Positions 26,118 to 34,562 of a stretch of DNA of 64,000 nt are shown piece after piece (position 1 is the stretch's first letter; every line of letters starts with the position of its first letter). The translations under genes were made by a program, and so were the position numbers. The notes under the pieces are model-generated. The model had not been told where the DNA came from. It worked only from the letters and a program-made list of their open reading frames with translations, and did not search any database. This stretch comes from Bact-19 sp038319215 (GTDB taxonomy: Bacteria > Bacteroidota > Bacteroidia > Bacteroidales > ML635J-15), in assembly GCA_038319215.1 (NCBI GenBank), contig JBBQCZ010000003.1, positions 1 through 64,000 on the forward strand, in the 5' to 3' direction.

Positions 26118-26855
26118 CTAATTCTTTACAATTATTTTACCGCAAAAAATCAAATCGAAATCATCGTTAAAAAGTTTCCAATAATACAAACCTTTTTTAA
26201 GATCTTTTTTAAAGACATAGACATTTTTATTGGTCTTTGATGATTCCAATTCTAATAATTCATTATTATAAAGTACGATGTTTAGACTTGTATTTTCATT
26301 ATTTACCCAATTCAGATTTATATCTGATCCATTATCTGAATAGATTTCGAATGCAGATTTTACAATAATTTCATCAGAACGCATATTGCCTTTTAAATTC
26401 TCAATTATTTTTTCGGTTTCGGGATCTGTAATCATACTCGCAGCAATCATTTCCTTGTCTTTTTGATCTGGTTTAATTTGATATTTGTTCGTAGTATCTT
26501 GTTTGATAGAATCATTGCCTTCCGTTACAATTGGAGGTGTTTCTACAGCTATCTTAATTTTTTCTTTATTCTGAGTTGCTATTTCAACAAGTTTCCAAAC
26601 GCCGAAAAAAATAATTATAGATGCTGCAACTCCAATTAATATAAACGAGATATTAGTTTTTTTATGGGGCTTATTGGTGCTTGCAGTCTCAATTAATATT
26701 TCTTCAGAGATAATTGAAAAATCTACAGCTTCGGCAGCACAATCGTCGCATTCCGATATGTGCGTAAGAATATTTTCGTCTATTAGACTTTTCTTGTCAC
26801 TTTGCAGATATTCTGCGTATTGTGCCAATTGGTCTGCTGTTAAATGTTTTTTCAT
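26118..26855 (-). CDS. Zinc-finger anti-sigma factor (ZAS type), membrane-anchored
   Basis: A 245-residue protein. The N-terminus has the zinc anti-sigma signature H-I-S-E-C-D-D-C (H-x3-C-x2-C) near residue 30, after helices like those that bind sigma factors. One membrane helix follows at about residues 71-92 (I-S-F-I-L-I-G-V-A-A-S-I-I-I-F-F-G-V-W). The periplasmic part has a Lys/Asp/Thr-rich linker and a C-terminal beta domain of about 80 residues ending Y-Y-W-K-L-F-N-D-D-F-D-L-I-F-C-G-K. The gene follows the sigma-like gene by 26 bases. The likely role is to hold that sigma factor at the membrane until a periplasmic or redox signal releases it. Confidence 0.82.
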   Translation of the reverse strand: MKKHLTADQLAQYAEYLQSDKKSLIDENILTHISECDDCAAEAVDFSIISEEILIETASTNKPHKKTNISFILIGVAASIIIFFGVWKLVEIATQNKEKIKIAVETPPIVTEGNDSIKQDTTNKYQIKPDQKDKEMIAASMITDPETEKIIENLKGNMRSDEIIVKSAFEIYSDNGSDINLNWVNNENTSLNIVLYNNELLELESSKTNKNVYVFKKDLKKGLYYWKLFNDDFDLIFCGKIIVKN

Positions 26856-26881
26856 ATTTGGTAACTTTAAAACATCACAAT

Positions 26882-27613
26882 TTAATTTTCCTGATAAGTC
26901 ATTTCTATCAATATTCCCAAACTTTCTCGAGTGTAATAAGCCCTTTCATTTTTTCCATTCATTCTGGCGATAAGCCTTTCAATGCTTTTGTTGATATACA
27001 TCCTAATTGCATCTGGCATTACCGTTTTATTCTCTCCCAAAAAATGCAATCGACATAATATTTTATAAATATCTTTATCTGCAAGTTTGTTTTCATATCC
27101 TTCAAACTCTGCCGAGACTTTATCTTTTCCAATTTTGCAATATTTAATCAAATCGGTGTCGGTAAAATCAATTTGAAAATAGATCTTTAAAAATAAAATC
27201 AATTTGTCCTGCTCTGGGCCAAAACTCTCAAAAACTCTTGTCAAATATCGTTTTTCATCCTCAATTACTAGCTGGTCTTCTGGACTGATTACTGTCTGAC
27301 GATAATCATTTGCCAATATTGATTCTGTTTTTTTTACTTTGTTTTTATAATTTTTACTTTCCCTTAAAACCTCAAGCAACATTTTGTAAATTACTGCCGA
27401 TATATATGTCTGGACTTTTGATTTATTACTAAAAGATGCCGCAATTGTTGTCTGTTTATTAAGGTATTTTTCAATTAAAATTTGCTTTATTTCATCATAA
27501 TCATCATAGTTTATTTGACCAGATTTTATAAACTTCTTTACAATAATATCAATAATTTTCATTGCTTGCTCCAATGAGAAATCTGTTGAATTATGTGTGT
27601 TAAAAAGCTGCAT
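26882..27613 (-). CDS. Atypical sigma-70-like factor
   Basis: A 243-residue protein I read as a divergent sigma factor. Residues about 15-90 resemble region 2 (I-I-D-I-I-V-K-K-F-I, then Y-I-S-A-V-I-Y-K-M-L-L-E-V-L-R-E-S-K-N-Y). A probable region 4 begins near residue 125 (F-G-P-E-Q-D-K-L-I-L-F-L-K-I-Y-F, then L-I-K-Y-C-K-I-G-K-D-K-V). The C-terminus is about 60 residues longer than in ordinary ECF factors (M-P-D-A-I-R-M-Y-I-N-K-S-I-E-R-L-I-A-R). The weak match is supported by the zinc anti-sigma gene directly downstream. Its own 41-base leader carries the cluster motif at 27655-27685, suggesting autoregulation. A different helical DNA-binding protein is the alternative. Confidence 0.72.
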   Translation of the reverse strand: MQLFNTHNSTDFSLEQAMKIIDIIVKKFIKSGQINYDDYDEIKQILIEKYLNKQTTIAASFSNKSKVQTYISAVIYKMLLEVLRESKNYKNKVKKTESILANDYRQTVISPEDQLVIEDEKRYLTRVFESFGPEQDKLILFLKIYFQIDFTDTDLIKYCKIGKDKVSAEFEGYENKLADKDIYKILCRLHFLGENKTVMPDAIRMYINKSIERLIARMNGKNERAYYTRESLGILIEMTYQEN

Positions 27614-27654
27614 ATTATTTATTTAATGCACAATAGTACAACTTCTTTGCCTAA

Positions 27655-27685
27655 ATAGTTGCATATAATTGCGTAAAACGAAAAA
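27655..27685 (-). promoter_or_regulatory. Shared cluster promoter motif, copy A (sigma/anti-sigma operon)
   Basis: On the minus strand this reads TTTTTCGTTTT, 12 bases, GCAACTAT, ending 41 bases before the sigma start codon. The extra upstream bases GATAA are shared with copy B at 30946-30976. The same two boxes and gap recur at 26008-26038. Confidence 0.68.
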
Positions 27686-27857
27686 TTATCTGATAGAAAT
27701 TTGAAATTATTAAATTTTGAAAACTAATTTAAATAGGAGTTTATGTTTCTGTATGTTAGGATTATAAACGGCAAATCCAGAACAATTTTACGCATAAATA
27801 TTAATAATAATTTTTGCAGATTCCCATTAAAATCAAACAATTCTTGGGCTATTTTTT

Positions 27858-27865
27858 TAATTTTG
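27858..27865 (+). promoter_or_regulatory. Possible -7 element of the CHAT protease gene
   Basis: TAATTTTG fits the Bacteroidota TANNTTTG form 35 bases before the start codon, but no TTTG lies at the usual distance upstream. A degenerate version of the cluster motif (TTTTTAATTTT, 11 bases, GCAA) overlaps it; neither reading is strong. Confidence 0.3.
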
Positions 27866-27900
27866 CACTGTTTTTGCAAAAGGGCGAAAAATAATATTTT

Positions 27901-30813
27901 ATGATGAAAAACACTTTATTTACTTTCCTATTAATTCTGCTATTTTCTCAAGCATTTTCTCAAAACTATTACGAAGATACATACACACAACTTAAAGACG
28001 ATAATTATTATCCTAAGATTGACGCTTTTCTTGGTACTGGTGATTATGATAGTGTAGTTAATCTTGCCGAACCAGCTTTTGATTATTATTTTAAAAGAGG
28101 GGAAACTGATAGAGCGATTTATTTATTCAATGTTTGTATGTATTTTCCCACAGCAATGGGATTGTATGATGTTACAATGCCTGAAATGATAAAAAAAATT
28201 GATTTCCTGAGTCAGAAGATTGATACTTTGAATGTTCATTATGCCACAACTTTGCATATTTTGGCTTTCGGTTATAAATACTATAATGAACTGGATGCTG
28301 CAATTCCTTATTTTGAAAGGGCAATCGCAATTTACGAACAGATAGAAACCCCAACTTTACATTTATGCAGTATCTATCAAAGCTATGCACCATTCTTTAT
28401 TTATTCTGGAGATTTTAAACCTGGATACGCAATGTACCAAAAGGCACTTCAAGCTTATTATGCAGATACAACTACTTCGACAAGCTTTTTGTGGAAAAAA
28501 AATCATGATATTGCAACTGTTCAAATGGGTATTGCTCTAGCCATGGAGGAAACTAATCAAATTGGATTTTCATATTTTTTTAATAAAAAAGCTTTGCAAA
28601 ATTTCATTGATTATTACCCAGAATCTTCTAATGCGATTGTTACTGCGGTTAACTTAAGCGGAGATTGCAATAAATTAAAATATTTTGATGAGGCCGATTA
28701 TTATGCTAATTGGGCTGATTCTGTTTTTAAAGCAAATTATAGTGTTGATGAGCTTTTTATGGTTTATTACTACGTTCTGCTAGAGTCTGGTACTGCAAAA
28801 ACAAATCTTGGTGATTTTGACGCTGCCGATAGAATTTTTCGCGAATTGTTAGCCTTAACAGATGTTTATTTTCAGGGCGATAATTTTTCTTGTTCTGCTC
28901 CGTATCTAAAAATAGCAGAAAATTATTACACAAGAAATTTAACCGATTCTGCTCTTGTTTATTATCAAAAAGCAATCGACTATTTGCCACAAAGCATTGA
29001 TTATCAAATAGATATTGCAAAAGTATATAATCGTAGGAATGAGAATCCAGAGGCAATTGGTCATTTGCAAAATGCTTTAAGTTTTCTTGTTGATGATCAG
29101 GAGAATGAAACTCTAAGCATCAAAATTCCATTCTCTAAAGATATTGTTGATGATTACAAAGGGTTTCAAATAACTTCGTTGTTGGCAGATTACTTTTTGC
29201 AAATAGCTTTAGAAGAGAATAATTCCGAATATCTAGATTTGTCTGTTTCTTATTCAATGCTTGCTGATACTCTTATTATTAATCAAATTGCCACAACCTT
29301 AACTGGCGGAAATGATGATGTTATTGCCGAAGAATATCACAAGTTTGCCAGTGTTGCCATAAACGCTTCATACCGGCTATGGCTGCAAACAAATAAACCC
29401 GAATATCTTAATAATATTTTAAATTTTATATCTCAATCAAAATCTGTAAAACTTAACACGGAAACAAATAATAACGGGCTAACAGAGAGTCAATTACAAA
29501 TATTTAAGGATATTAAAAAAACAGAAAACATTTTGCAAGCAGCTACAAACTCTGAAGATAAAGCATTGATAAACAAAACTAAAGAGAGTTTATTCGAGCT
29601 AAATTTAAAATCTTTTGAATTATCTATGGATTTGCAAGAGAATGGTAATCTGTCTGAGAGTTCGGAGGCAAATAGGATAAGTACAAATCAAATTCAAAGT
29701 TTATTGACAGAACAAGAAGCGATAATTGCATATCATTTTGCCGACTCCATTCTTTATATTATTATGATTAGTAAAGATGCTGCAAGTTTAATCTCAAGTC
29801 CTATTGATGATCGTTTTTCAAGCACGATTTCGGATTTTTACAGACAGATAAAAACTGGAGATAAAAATTTCACATATACTTCAGCAGAATTGTATTCTTA
29901 TCTTTTAAAACCTTTTGACAAACAACTTGCGGGAATTGAAAAACTTGTAATTATTCCAGATCGGGAGTTAAACCAGATTCCTTTCGAGGCTTTAGTTTAT
30001 GACGCAAATATTAAGAATGGCTTTTTAATTAATCAGTATGAAGTATCATATAATTTTTCGGTGGATTTGTGGCAAAAAGGAAATGCAAAATCAACGGGAT
30101 ATTATTCTAAAGATTATAGTTTTTTAGGTTTTGCGCCTGTCTTTGGGAAAGATTTGCCCGATATAGAAATGTCAAATCCTATTGCCTACGATTCGGAGTT
30201 ACGTAGTAGCTATTCTGATATTTTAGATGCTTCTAAGTTAAAACCATTGCCTCAATCTAAAGTTGAAGTTGCGGAAGTGCAAAAGTTATTTGTTAAAAAG
30301 GGAATGAATTCAGAAATATTTACCTTTGAGCAGGCGACAGAAAAAAATCTAGTTGAAAATATTTCAAAATATAAGATTTTACATTTTGCAACTCATGGAT
30401 ATTCTTCTACTACCAATCCAGAACTTTCGGGTTTGTTTATGTTCGATTTGAAAAACAGCGACAAGACGGATATTACTGATGATGGGTTTTTGTATGCTGG
30501 AGAAATTTACAATATGGATTTAAATGCTGACTTGGTTGTTTTAAGCGCGTGTAAGTCTGGAAGTGGGAAAATTGTACAGGGAGAAGGAAGCATGTCTCTT
30601 CCAAGGGTTTTTGCTTTTAATGGCGTTCCAAATGTAATTGCTTCTCTGTGGAAAATTCACGATACTAAGACAAAGGACTTGATGCTTTGTTTTTACGAAA
30701 ATATTCTTGCCGGCAAATCATATTCCCAATCGCTTCGACTTGCAAAACTTAAGCAAATTAAAGCAGGCGAATTACCAATGGATTGGGCAAGTATGGTACT
30801 TATTGGATTGTAG
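27901..30813 (+). CDS. Exported TPR-CHAT caspase-like protease
   Basis: A 970-residue protein with a signal peptide (F-T-F-L-L-I-L-L-F-S-Q-A-F-S-Q), so it acts outside the cytoplasm. Residues about 30-480 are TPR helices (A-I-P-Y-F-E-R-A-I-A-I-Y, A-L-V-Y-Y-Q-K-A-I). A coiled-coil-like linker follows. A CHAT domain fills about residues 600-970: I-P-D-R-E-L-N-Q-I-P-F-E-A-L, the His of H-F-A-T-H-G-Y (H832), the Cys of L-S-A-C-K-S-G (C884), N-V-I-A-S-L-W-K-I, and the closing D-W-A-S-M-V-L-I-G. Both dyad residues are present, so it should be an active Cys protease; the TPRs would select substrate or sense a signal. It is divergent from the sigma operon with 287 bases between, and no terminator is seen before the next gene. 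Confidence 0.92.
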   Translation: MMKNTLFTFLLILLFSQAFSQNYYEDTYTQLKDDNYYPKIDAFLGTGDYDSVVNLAEPAFDYYFKRGETDRAIYLFNVCMYFPTAMGLYDVTMPEMIKKIDFLSQKIDTLNVHYATTLHILAFGYKYYNELDAAIPYFERAIAIYEQIETPTLHLCSIYQSYAPFFIYSGDFKPGYAMYQKALQAYYADTTTSTSFLWKKNHDIATVQMGIALAMEETNQIGFSYFFNKKALQNFIDYYPESSNAIVTAVNLSGDCNKLKYFDEADYYANWADSVFKANYSVDELFMVYYYVLLESGTAKTNLGDFDAADRIFRELLALTDVYFQGDNFSCSAPYLKIAENYYTRNLTDSALVYYQKAIDYLPQSIDYQIDIAKVYNRRNENPEAIGHLQNALSFLVDDQENETLSIKIPFSKDIVDDYKGFQITSLLADYFLQIALEENNSEYLDLSVSYSMLADTLIINQIATTLTGGNDDVIAEEYHKFASVAINASYRLWLQTNKPEYLNNILNFISQSKSVKLNTETNNNGLTESQLQIFKDIKKTENILQAATNSEDKALINKTKESLFELNLKSFELSMDLQENGNLSESSEANRISTNQIQSLLTEQEAIIAYHFADSILYIIMISKDAASLISSPIDDRFSSTISDFYRQIKTGDKNFTYTSAELYSYLLKPFDKQLAGIEKLVIIPDRELNQIPFEALVYDANIKNGFLINQYEVSYNFSVDLWQKGNAKSTGYYSKDYSFLGFAPVFGKDLPDIEMSNPIAYDSELRSSYSDILDASKLKPLPQSKVEVAEVQKLFVKKGMNSEIFTFEQATEKNLVENISKYKILHFATHGYSSTTNPELSGLFMFDLKNSDKTDITDDGFLYAGEIYNMDLNADLVVLSACKSGSGKIVQGEGSMSLPRVFAFNGVPNVIASLWKIHDTKTKDLMLCFYENILAGKSYSQSLRLAKLKQIKAGELPMDWASMVLIGL

Positions 30814-30945
30814 TATTGACGGAATAGATTGTTTATATTGATTCAGGTTAATGTCTCTCAAAAAAATCAAAAATTAGCATATTGCTTGGTAATAATTATT
30901 TTTATCGGACAATAGGAAAAATTACATTAAAAATTTACGATAATT

Positions 30946-30976
30946 TTTTTCGTTTTTGCCGATTAAATGCAACTAT
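30946..30976 (+). promoter_or_regulatory. Shared cluster promoter motif, copy B (exported protein at 31009)
   Basis: TTTTTCGTTTT at 30946-30956, 12 bases, then GCAACTAT at 30969-30976, matching copies A and C in both boxes and gap. It ends 32 bases before the ATG at 31009. It also rules out earlier start codons at 30967 and 30982, which fall in or next to the motif. Confidence 0.7.
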
Positions 30977-31008
30977 ATATGCGATTGTTAATTTTAAAAC
31001 TAAAATTT

Positions 31009-32562
31009 ATGTTTAAAAAAGTATTAAGCACAGTGTTGATTGTTGTTTTAGTAGGATTCGCTCAAACTTTATTATCACAAACATCGGTGAAGGAAGCGAT
31101 TGAGTTGGCCGAAAAACTTAGTAAAAAAGTAAAAAAGAATAATCTTGAGGATTTTCAAGTGGTTTATCCTAAAGCGATAACGGAAATTGAGAAAACCATT
31201 GCAGATGCCTCTACGTCTGAATTTGGCTACGATGCCGTAGTTGAAAATGCTGGAGATTGGATTGCGTTAAACAATATCCTATCCACGGTTCCAGATAAAA
31301 AATTTGTATTTAAGGACGAAAGTTTTGAATTTTCCGTAACCGATTATAAACCACTTTTAGCTGAAGCAAAGCTTAAAGCTAGTGATGCATATTTTAACGC
31401 TGGGGTAAATCAATTGGATAAGTCTGGTACTTATGATGAAAAATGCACTGCAATAAAAACACTTATTCTTGCAAATGATTATTCCGATAATCACAAGGAT
31501 GAAATTTTAAATTTACGTGCGAAAGTTTATTATGATGAGGCTATAGTATTGTCGAGCTCTAATGATTTAACTGATTTAAAGAAATCTGTTAATTTGTTTT
31601 ACGAATCAAATAAAATGGTTGACAATTATGCCGACAATAAAGCTAAGCGCGAAGAATTAAGCCCAAAAGTTGCCGAAGCTGTTTATCAGCAAGCCGAAGC
31701 CGAAGCTAAAATTGAAAGTTTTGAAGCTCAAAAAAAGGCCGCAGAACTATATTTAGAAGCAAGTAAGTGGGTTAAAAATTATAAAGATTGTAAAGAGAAA
31801 GAGGAAATGGTAACAAGTCGTTCCGAAATAAATATTTTTATCATTGACAAATTGGGAAACCCAGTATCGCCAACAAGAATGGAGTATGCACTTCAGTCAA
31901 AATTAAACAAAGGATTTTATACTCCTGTCGATTTTGCTGCTTTTACTGGATTAAACATGAACGAAACTAAAAATTATCAAACAGCTGTTTCAAATTATGG
32001 TAAAGGAATGATAATTATGAAAATTGATAATTCTGCTGTCGAGTATAATTACGTAAATAATCCTCCAAAAACTACTACTGAGACTGTAAATGCATACACG
32101 ATTAAGAAAAAAGATGAAACTACCGAAAGTAGTATCGACGAAAGTACATATAAGGCTTCTAAAAAGTTAATTGATTTTGGAATAAATAACAATGCAGATC
32201 CTGGCGACAGAGTCTTTGAATACACTGGAACCCTTACTCGTACTGTTGAAAGTGCTGAGCTTATTGTAAAATATCCATTAGAAATTTGGGATTTACGAGA
32301 TCCAGCTAAACCAGTAAAAATACATACTGAATATGTAAGCGAAAGTTATTCTGATAAAAAAACTGTTGAAAATTTTGAGGGAAATGCAAACGCTAAACCA
32401 AAAACCTTAATCAAAGACGAAAAAACTGTTGCAACAAAAGAACAACTTGTAACTAAGGCAACGGCAGGAAATGTTGATATTACTAAGATTGTAAAAAACG
32501 ATCTCGACACTTATGCAACTGAACTTAATAAAATTCAATATCGTCATCCTATTACAAAATAA
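31009..32562 (+). CDS. Exported protein of unknown function downstream of the CHAT protease
   Basis: A 517-residue exported protein. The ATG at 31009 starts a clear signal peptide (F-K-K-V-L-S-T-V-L-I-V-V-L-V-G-F-A-Q-T-L); earlier starts overlap the promoter motif. Residues about 25-280 are helical and TPR-like, rich in Ala, Lys and Glu (A-E-A-E-A-K-I-E-S-F-E-A-Q-K-K-A-A-E-L-Y-L-E-A). From about residue 283 the protein becomes beta-rich (I-N-I-F-I-I-D-K-L-G-N-P-V), ending in Y-R-H-P-I-T-K. I recognise no family. Both the position after the CHAT gene and the shared motif tie it to this cluster; it could be a substrate, regulator or partner of the protease (inference). A terminator follows. Confidence 0.78.
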   Translation: MFKKVLSTVLIVVLVGFAQTLLSQTSVKEAIELAEKLSKKVKKNNLEDFQVVYPKAITEIEKTIADASTSEFGYDAVVENAGDWIALNNILSTVPDKKFVFKDESFEFSVTDYKPLLAEAKLKASDAYFNAGVNQLDKSGTYDEKCTAIKTLILANDYSDNHKDEILNLRAKVYYDEAIVLSSSNDLTDLKKSVNLFYESNKMVDNYADNKAKREELSPKVAEAVYQQAEAEAKIESFEAQKKAAELYLEASKWVKNYKDCKEKEEMVTSRSEINIFIIDKLGNPVSPTRMEYALQSKLNKGFYTPVDFAAFTGLNMNETKNYQTAVSNYGKGMIIMKIDNSAVEYNYVNNPPKTTTETVNAYTIKKKDETTESSIDESTYKASKKLIDFGINNNADPGDRVFEYTGTLTRTVESAELIVKYPLEIWDLRDPAKPVKIHTEYVSESYSDKKTVENFEGNANAKPKTLIKDEKTVATKEQLVTKATAGNVDITKIVKNDLDTYATELNKIQYRHPITK

Positions 32563-32578
32563 TTTGGATTAGATAAAA

Positions 32579-32629
32579 GCATCCATCAGAAGATTGACAA
32601 GTTTTATTTTTCTGGTGGATGTTTTTTTT
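32579..32629 (+). terminator. Rho-independent terminator at the end of the CHAT cluster
   Basis: CATCCATCAGAA pairs with TTCTGGTGGATG (one T-G pair) over 12 positions with an 18-base loop, followed by eight T residues. Confidence 0.85.
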
Positions 32630-32663
32630 GCAGTGGCTAGAAATATTAATGTTGCGATAGATA

Positions 32664-33935
32664 TTATCTCTCCACATCTCCAACTTCGATAGGAATATTT
32701 GCGCACAAATCCACTGGAAAATCAGCGACAAGAATATCGTTTTCTAATCTTATTCCAAATCCTTCGGCAGCAATATATATTGCCGGTTCGCAGCTGAGAA
32801 TCATGCCGGGTAGGAGCAGAGTGTCTTTTTTACCAGTGTCGTGAACATCTAAACCAATAAAATGAGAAACGCCATGCATATAATATTTTTTAAAAGCTGG
32901 TTTTTCAGCGTTCTGACTAGCAATTTCTGCCTTTGTAAGCAAGCCAAGTTTTAATAATTCTTGTTCTATAAGAGATTCACAATCACTATTTAGTTGATTT
33001 AATGTTGTGCCAGGAATCATGCGGGTTTTCATTTGTTTCATAACCGATAAAACAGAATTGTAAACGGCTTTTTGTCTTGCTGTAAATTTACCAGATACTG
33101 GAATTGTCCGGCTAAGATCGGCAGCATAATAGTCAACCTCTGCACCAAAATCTAGTAAAAGCAAATCGCCAGCATTGCATTTGTTGCGATTAGAATTGTA
33201 ATGTAAAATGCAGTTGTTTAATCCCGATGCAACAATTGGTGAATACGCATGGTCTTGTGCTCCTGCGGTGAGAAACGAACGAGTAAGTTCTGCTTCTACC
33301 TGATATTCAAAACAATTGGGCTTAACGAACTTAAGGATATTACTAAAGGCATCACCAGTTATGTTAATAGCAGTTTGTGTAGCCGCAATTTCTTCGGACG
33401 ATTTTTGTAGTCGAAGACTCATTGTTAAAGAATCCAAATCGTTGAAGAAAATATTTTTGTGAGTTTTTTCTATTTCGGTTTTCCAATGGTTTGCTGTGGG
33501 GTTGTGATAATTCAAGCCACGAACATTTGATTTGTATGAATAATAAACCGTTTTTGTTTTTTCAAGAAGAATATCCACTAATTCTTCTGCTTTTGACAAA
33601 TACTCAACATTTGCTATTCCTGATATTTCTGACACCTCTGCCTTTGTGTATTTATGACCTGTCCAGATTATCATTTTTTCGTCTGGTTCAATGATAAAGG
33701 CATATTCTTCAGTTCGTTTATTTTTACTGTCGTTGAACAGGATAATCATTGTTTGTTCTTGAACTAACCCGCTGAAATAGTAAGTGTCTGAATTTTGACG
33801 GAACTTAAAAAATTGATCTCCGTTTCTGGGAAATTCCTCAGCAGAAAATAATACCACGATAGAGTCGGGGAGAAGCTGAGAAAATAGTCTTTGGCGGTTA
33901 GCTGCAAAGAATGATTTGTCGAAGTGTTTTTTCAT
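32664..33935 (-). CDS. pepP: Xaa-Pro aminopeptidase (M24B)
   Basis: A 423-residue enzyme that cleaves the N-terminal residue from peptides with proline in second place, probably in the cytoplasm (no signal peptide). Residues 1-160 fit the aminopeptidase P N-terminal domain (F-S-A-E-E-F-P-R-N-G-D-Q-F-F-K-F-R-Q-N-S-D-T-Y-Y split over its strands). The pita-bread catalytic domain carries all five dinuclear-metal ligands: D in L-L-L-D-F-G-A-E, D in A-A-D-L-S-R-T, H in H-G-V-S-H-F-I-G-L, E in S-C-E-P-A-I-Y and E in I-R-L-E-N-D-I. It is a single gene, with its end facing the CHAT cluster terminator. Confidence 0.92.
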   Translation of the reverse strand: MKKHFDKSFFAANRQRLFSQLLPDSIVVLFSAEEFPRNGDQFFKFRQNSDTYYFSGLVQEQTMIILFNDSKNKRTEEYAFIIEPDEKMIIWTGHKYTKAEVSEISGIANVEYLSKAEELVDILLEKTKTVYYSYKSNVRGLNYHNPTANHWKTEIEKTHKNIFFNDLDSLTMSLRLQKSSEEIAATQTAINITGDAFSNILKFVKPNCFEYQVEAELTRSFLTAGAQDHAYSPIVASGLNNCILHYNSNRNKCNAGDLLLLDFGAEVDYYAADLSRTIPVSGKFTARQKAVYNSVLSVMKQMKTRMIPGTTLNQLNSDCESLIEQELLKLGLLTKAEIASQNAEKPAFKKYYMHGVSHFIGLDVHDTGKKDTLLLPGMILSCEPAIYIAAEGFGIRLENDILVADFPVDLCANIPIEVGDVER

Positions 33936-34123
33936 TTTGTCGTAATTTTTACACTGTGTACAAAGTTACAGAAAGATATTTATTATGCAAAGTGTTTTTT
34001 TTAGACCGCCAGGACATTGCTAGCGCAGCACAGCAATCCCTAGTTATCCCCTCAATTTTTCTGCCTTAGCACTTTTCCTTCCGCTTTGTGGAATACTTCT
34101 TAGTCCGTATTCCTTTCAGTAAA

Positions 34124-34525
34124 TTACTTACACTTTTCCTCAACGACTTTTGCAGATCTACTGTAACCAAGCTCCAATGCTTTCTGTAAATCGGCACAGC
34201 CTTCTTCTGTTAAAAAAATAGTGTGTTTTACTAAGCCTCTGTTATGATATGCAAGTGCATAACTTGAGTTTAATTCAATAGCTTTTGAATAATCGTCGAT
34301 TGCTCCTTGAAAATCGCTTGTAGCCTCACGAGCTGCAGCTCTAGAAATATAAGCTTTTATAAAGGTTTTATCTATTTCAATTGCTTTGTCGAAATCTTTT
34401 ATTGCAGCATAATAATTGCCTAAATTAGCTTTGCTTTTGCCACTATCAAAAAATTCTGATGCTGTTTGGCAAAACCCTATTTGGAAACAGAGACAAAGGA
34501 CTAATATTCCGATTATTCTTTTCAA
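34124..34525 (-). CDS. Small exported TPR protein
   Basis: A 133-residue protein with three TPR units (Y-Y-A-A-I-K-D-F-D-K-A-I-E-I, F-Q-G-A-I-D-D-Y-S-K-A-I-E-L, A-D-L-Q-K-A-L-E-L-G-Y) after a signal peptide (I-I-G-I-L-V-L-C-L-C-F-Q-I-G-F-C-Q). The only usable start is a TTG at 34525, immediately before K-R-I-I; no ATG opens this frame upstream. Many small periplasmic proteins of this type serve as scaffolds; no specific partner can be named. A 7-base inverted repeat (GGAATAC/GTATTCC) at 34090-34113 lies just after the stop but lacks a T run. Confidence 0.75.
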   Translation of the reverse strand: MKRIIGILVLCLCFQIGFCQTASEFFDSGKSKANLGNYYAAIKDFDKAIEIDKTFIKAYISRAAAREATSDFQGAIDDYSKAIELNSSYALAYHNRGLVKHTIFLTEEGCADLQKALELGYSRSAKVVEEKCK

Positions 34526-34562
34526 ATTTTCAATTTTATATAATACAAAACTATATATTCTA

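Noticed and set aside
22564..27613. A toxin-antitoxin or restriction-type defence island
   Set aside because: All products except the sigma and anti-sigma carry export signals, and no nuclease, methylase or recombinase motif is present.
30967..31008. Earlier starts for the exported protein at 31009
   Set aside because: They lie within or just after the promoter motif, and the signal peptide begins at 31009.
34090..34113. GGAATAC/GTATTCC hairpin as a terminator
   Set aside because: There is no T run on either strand after the stem.
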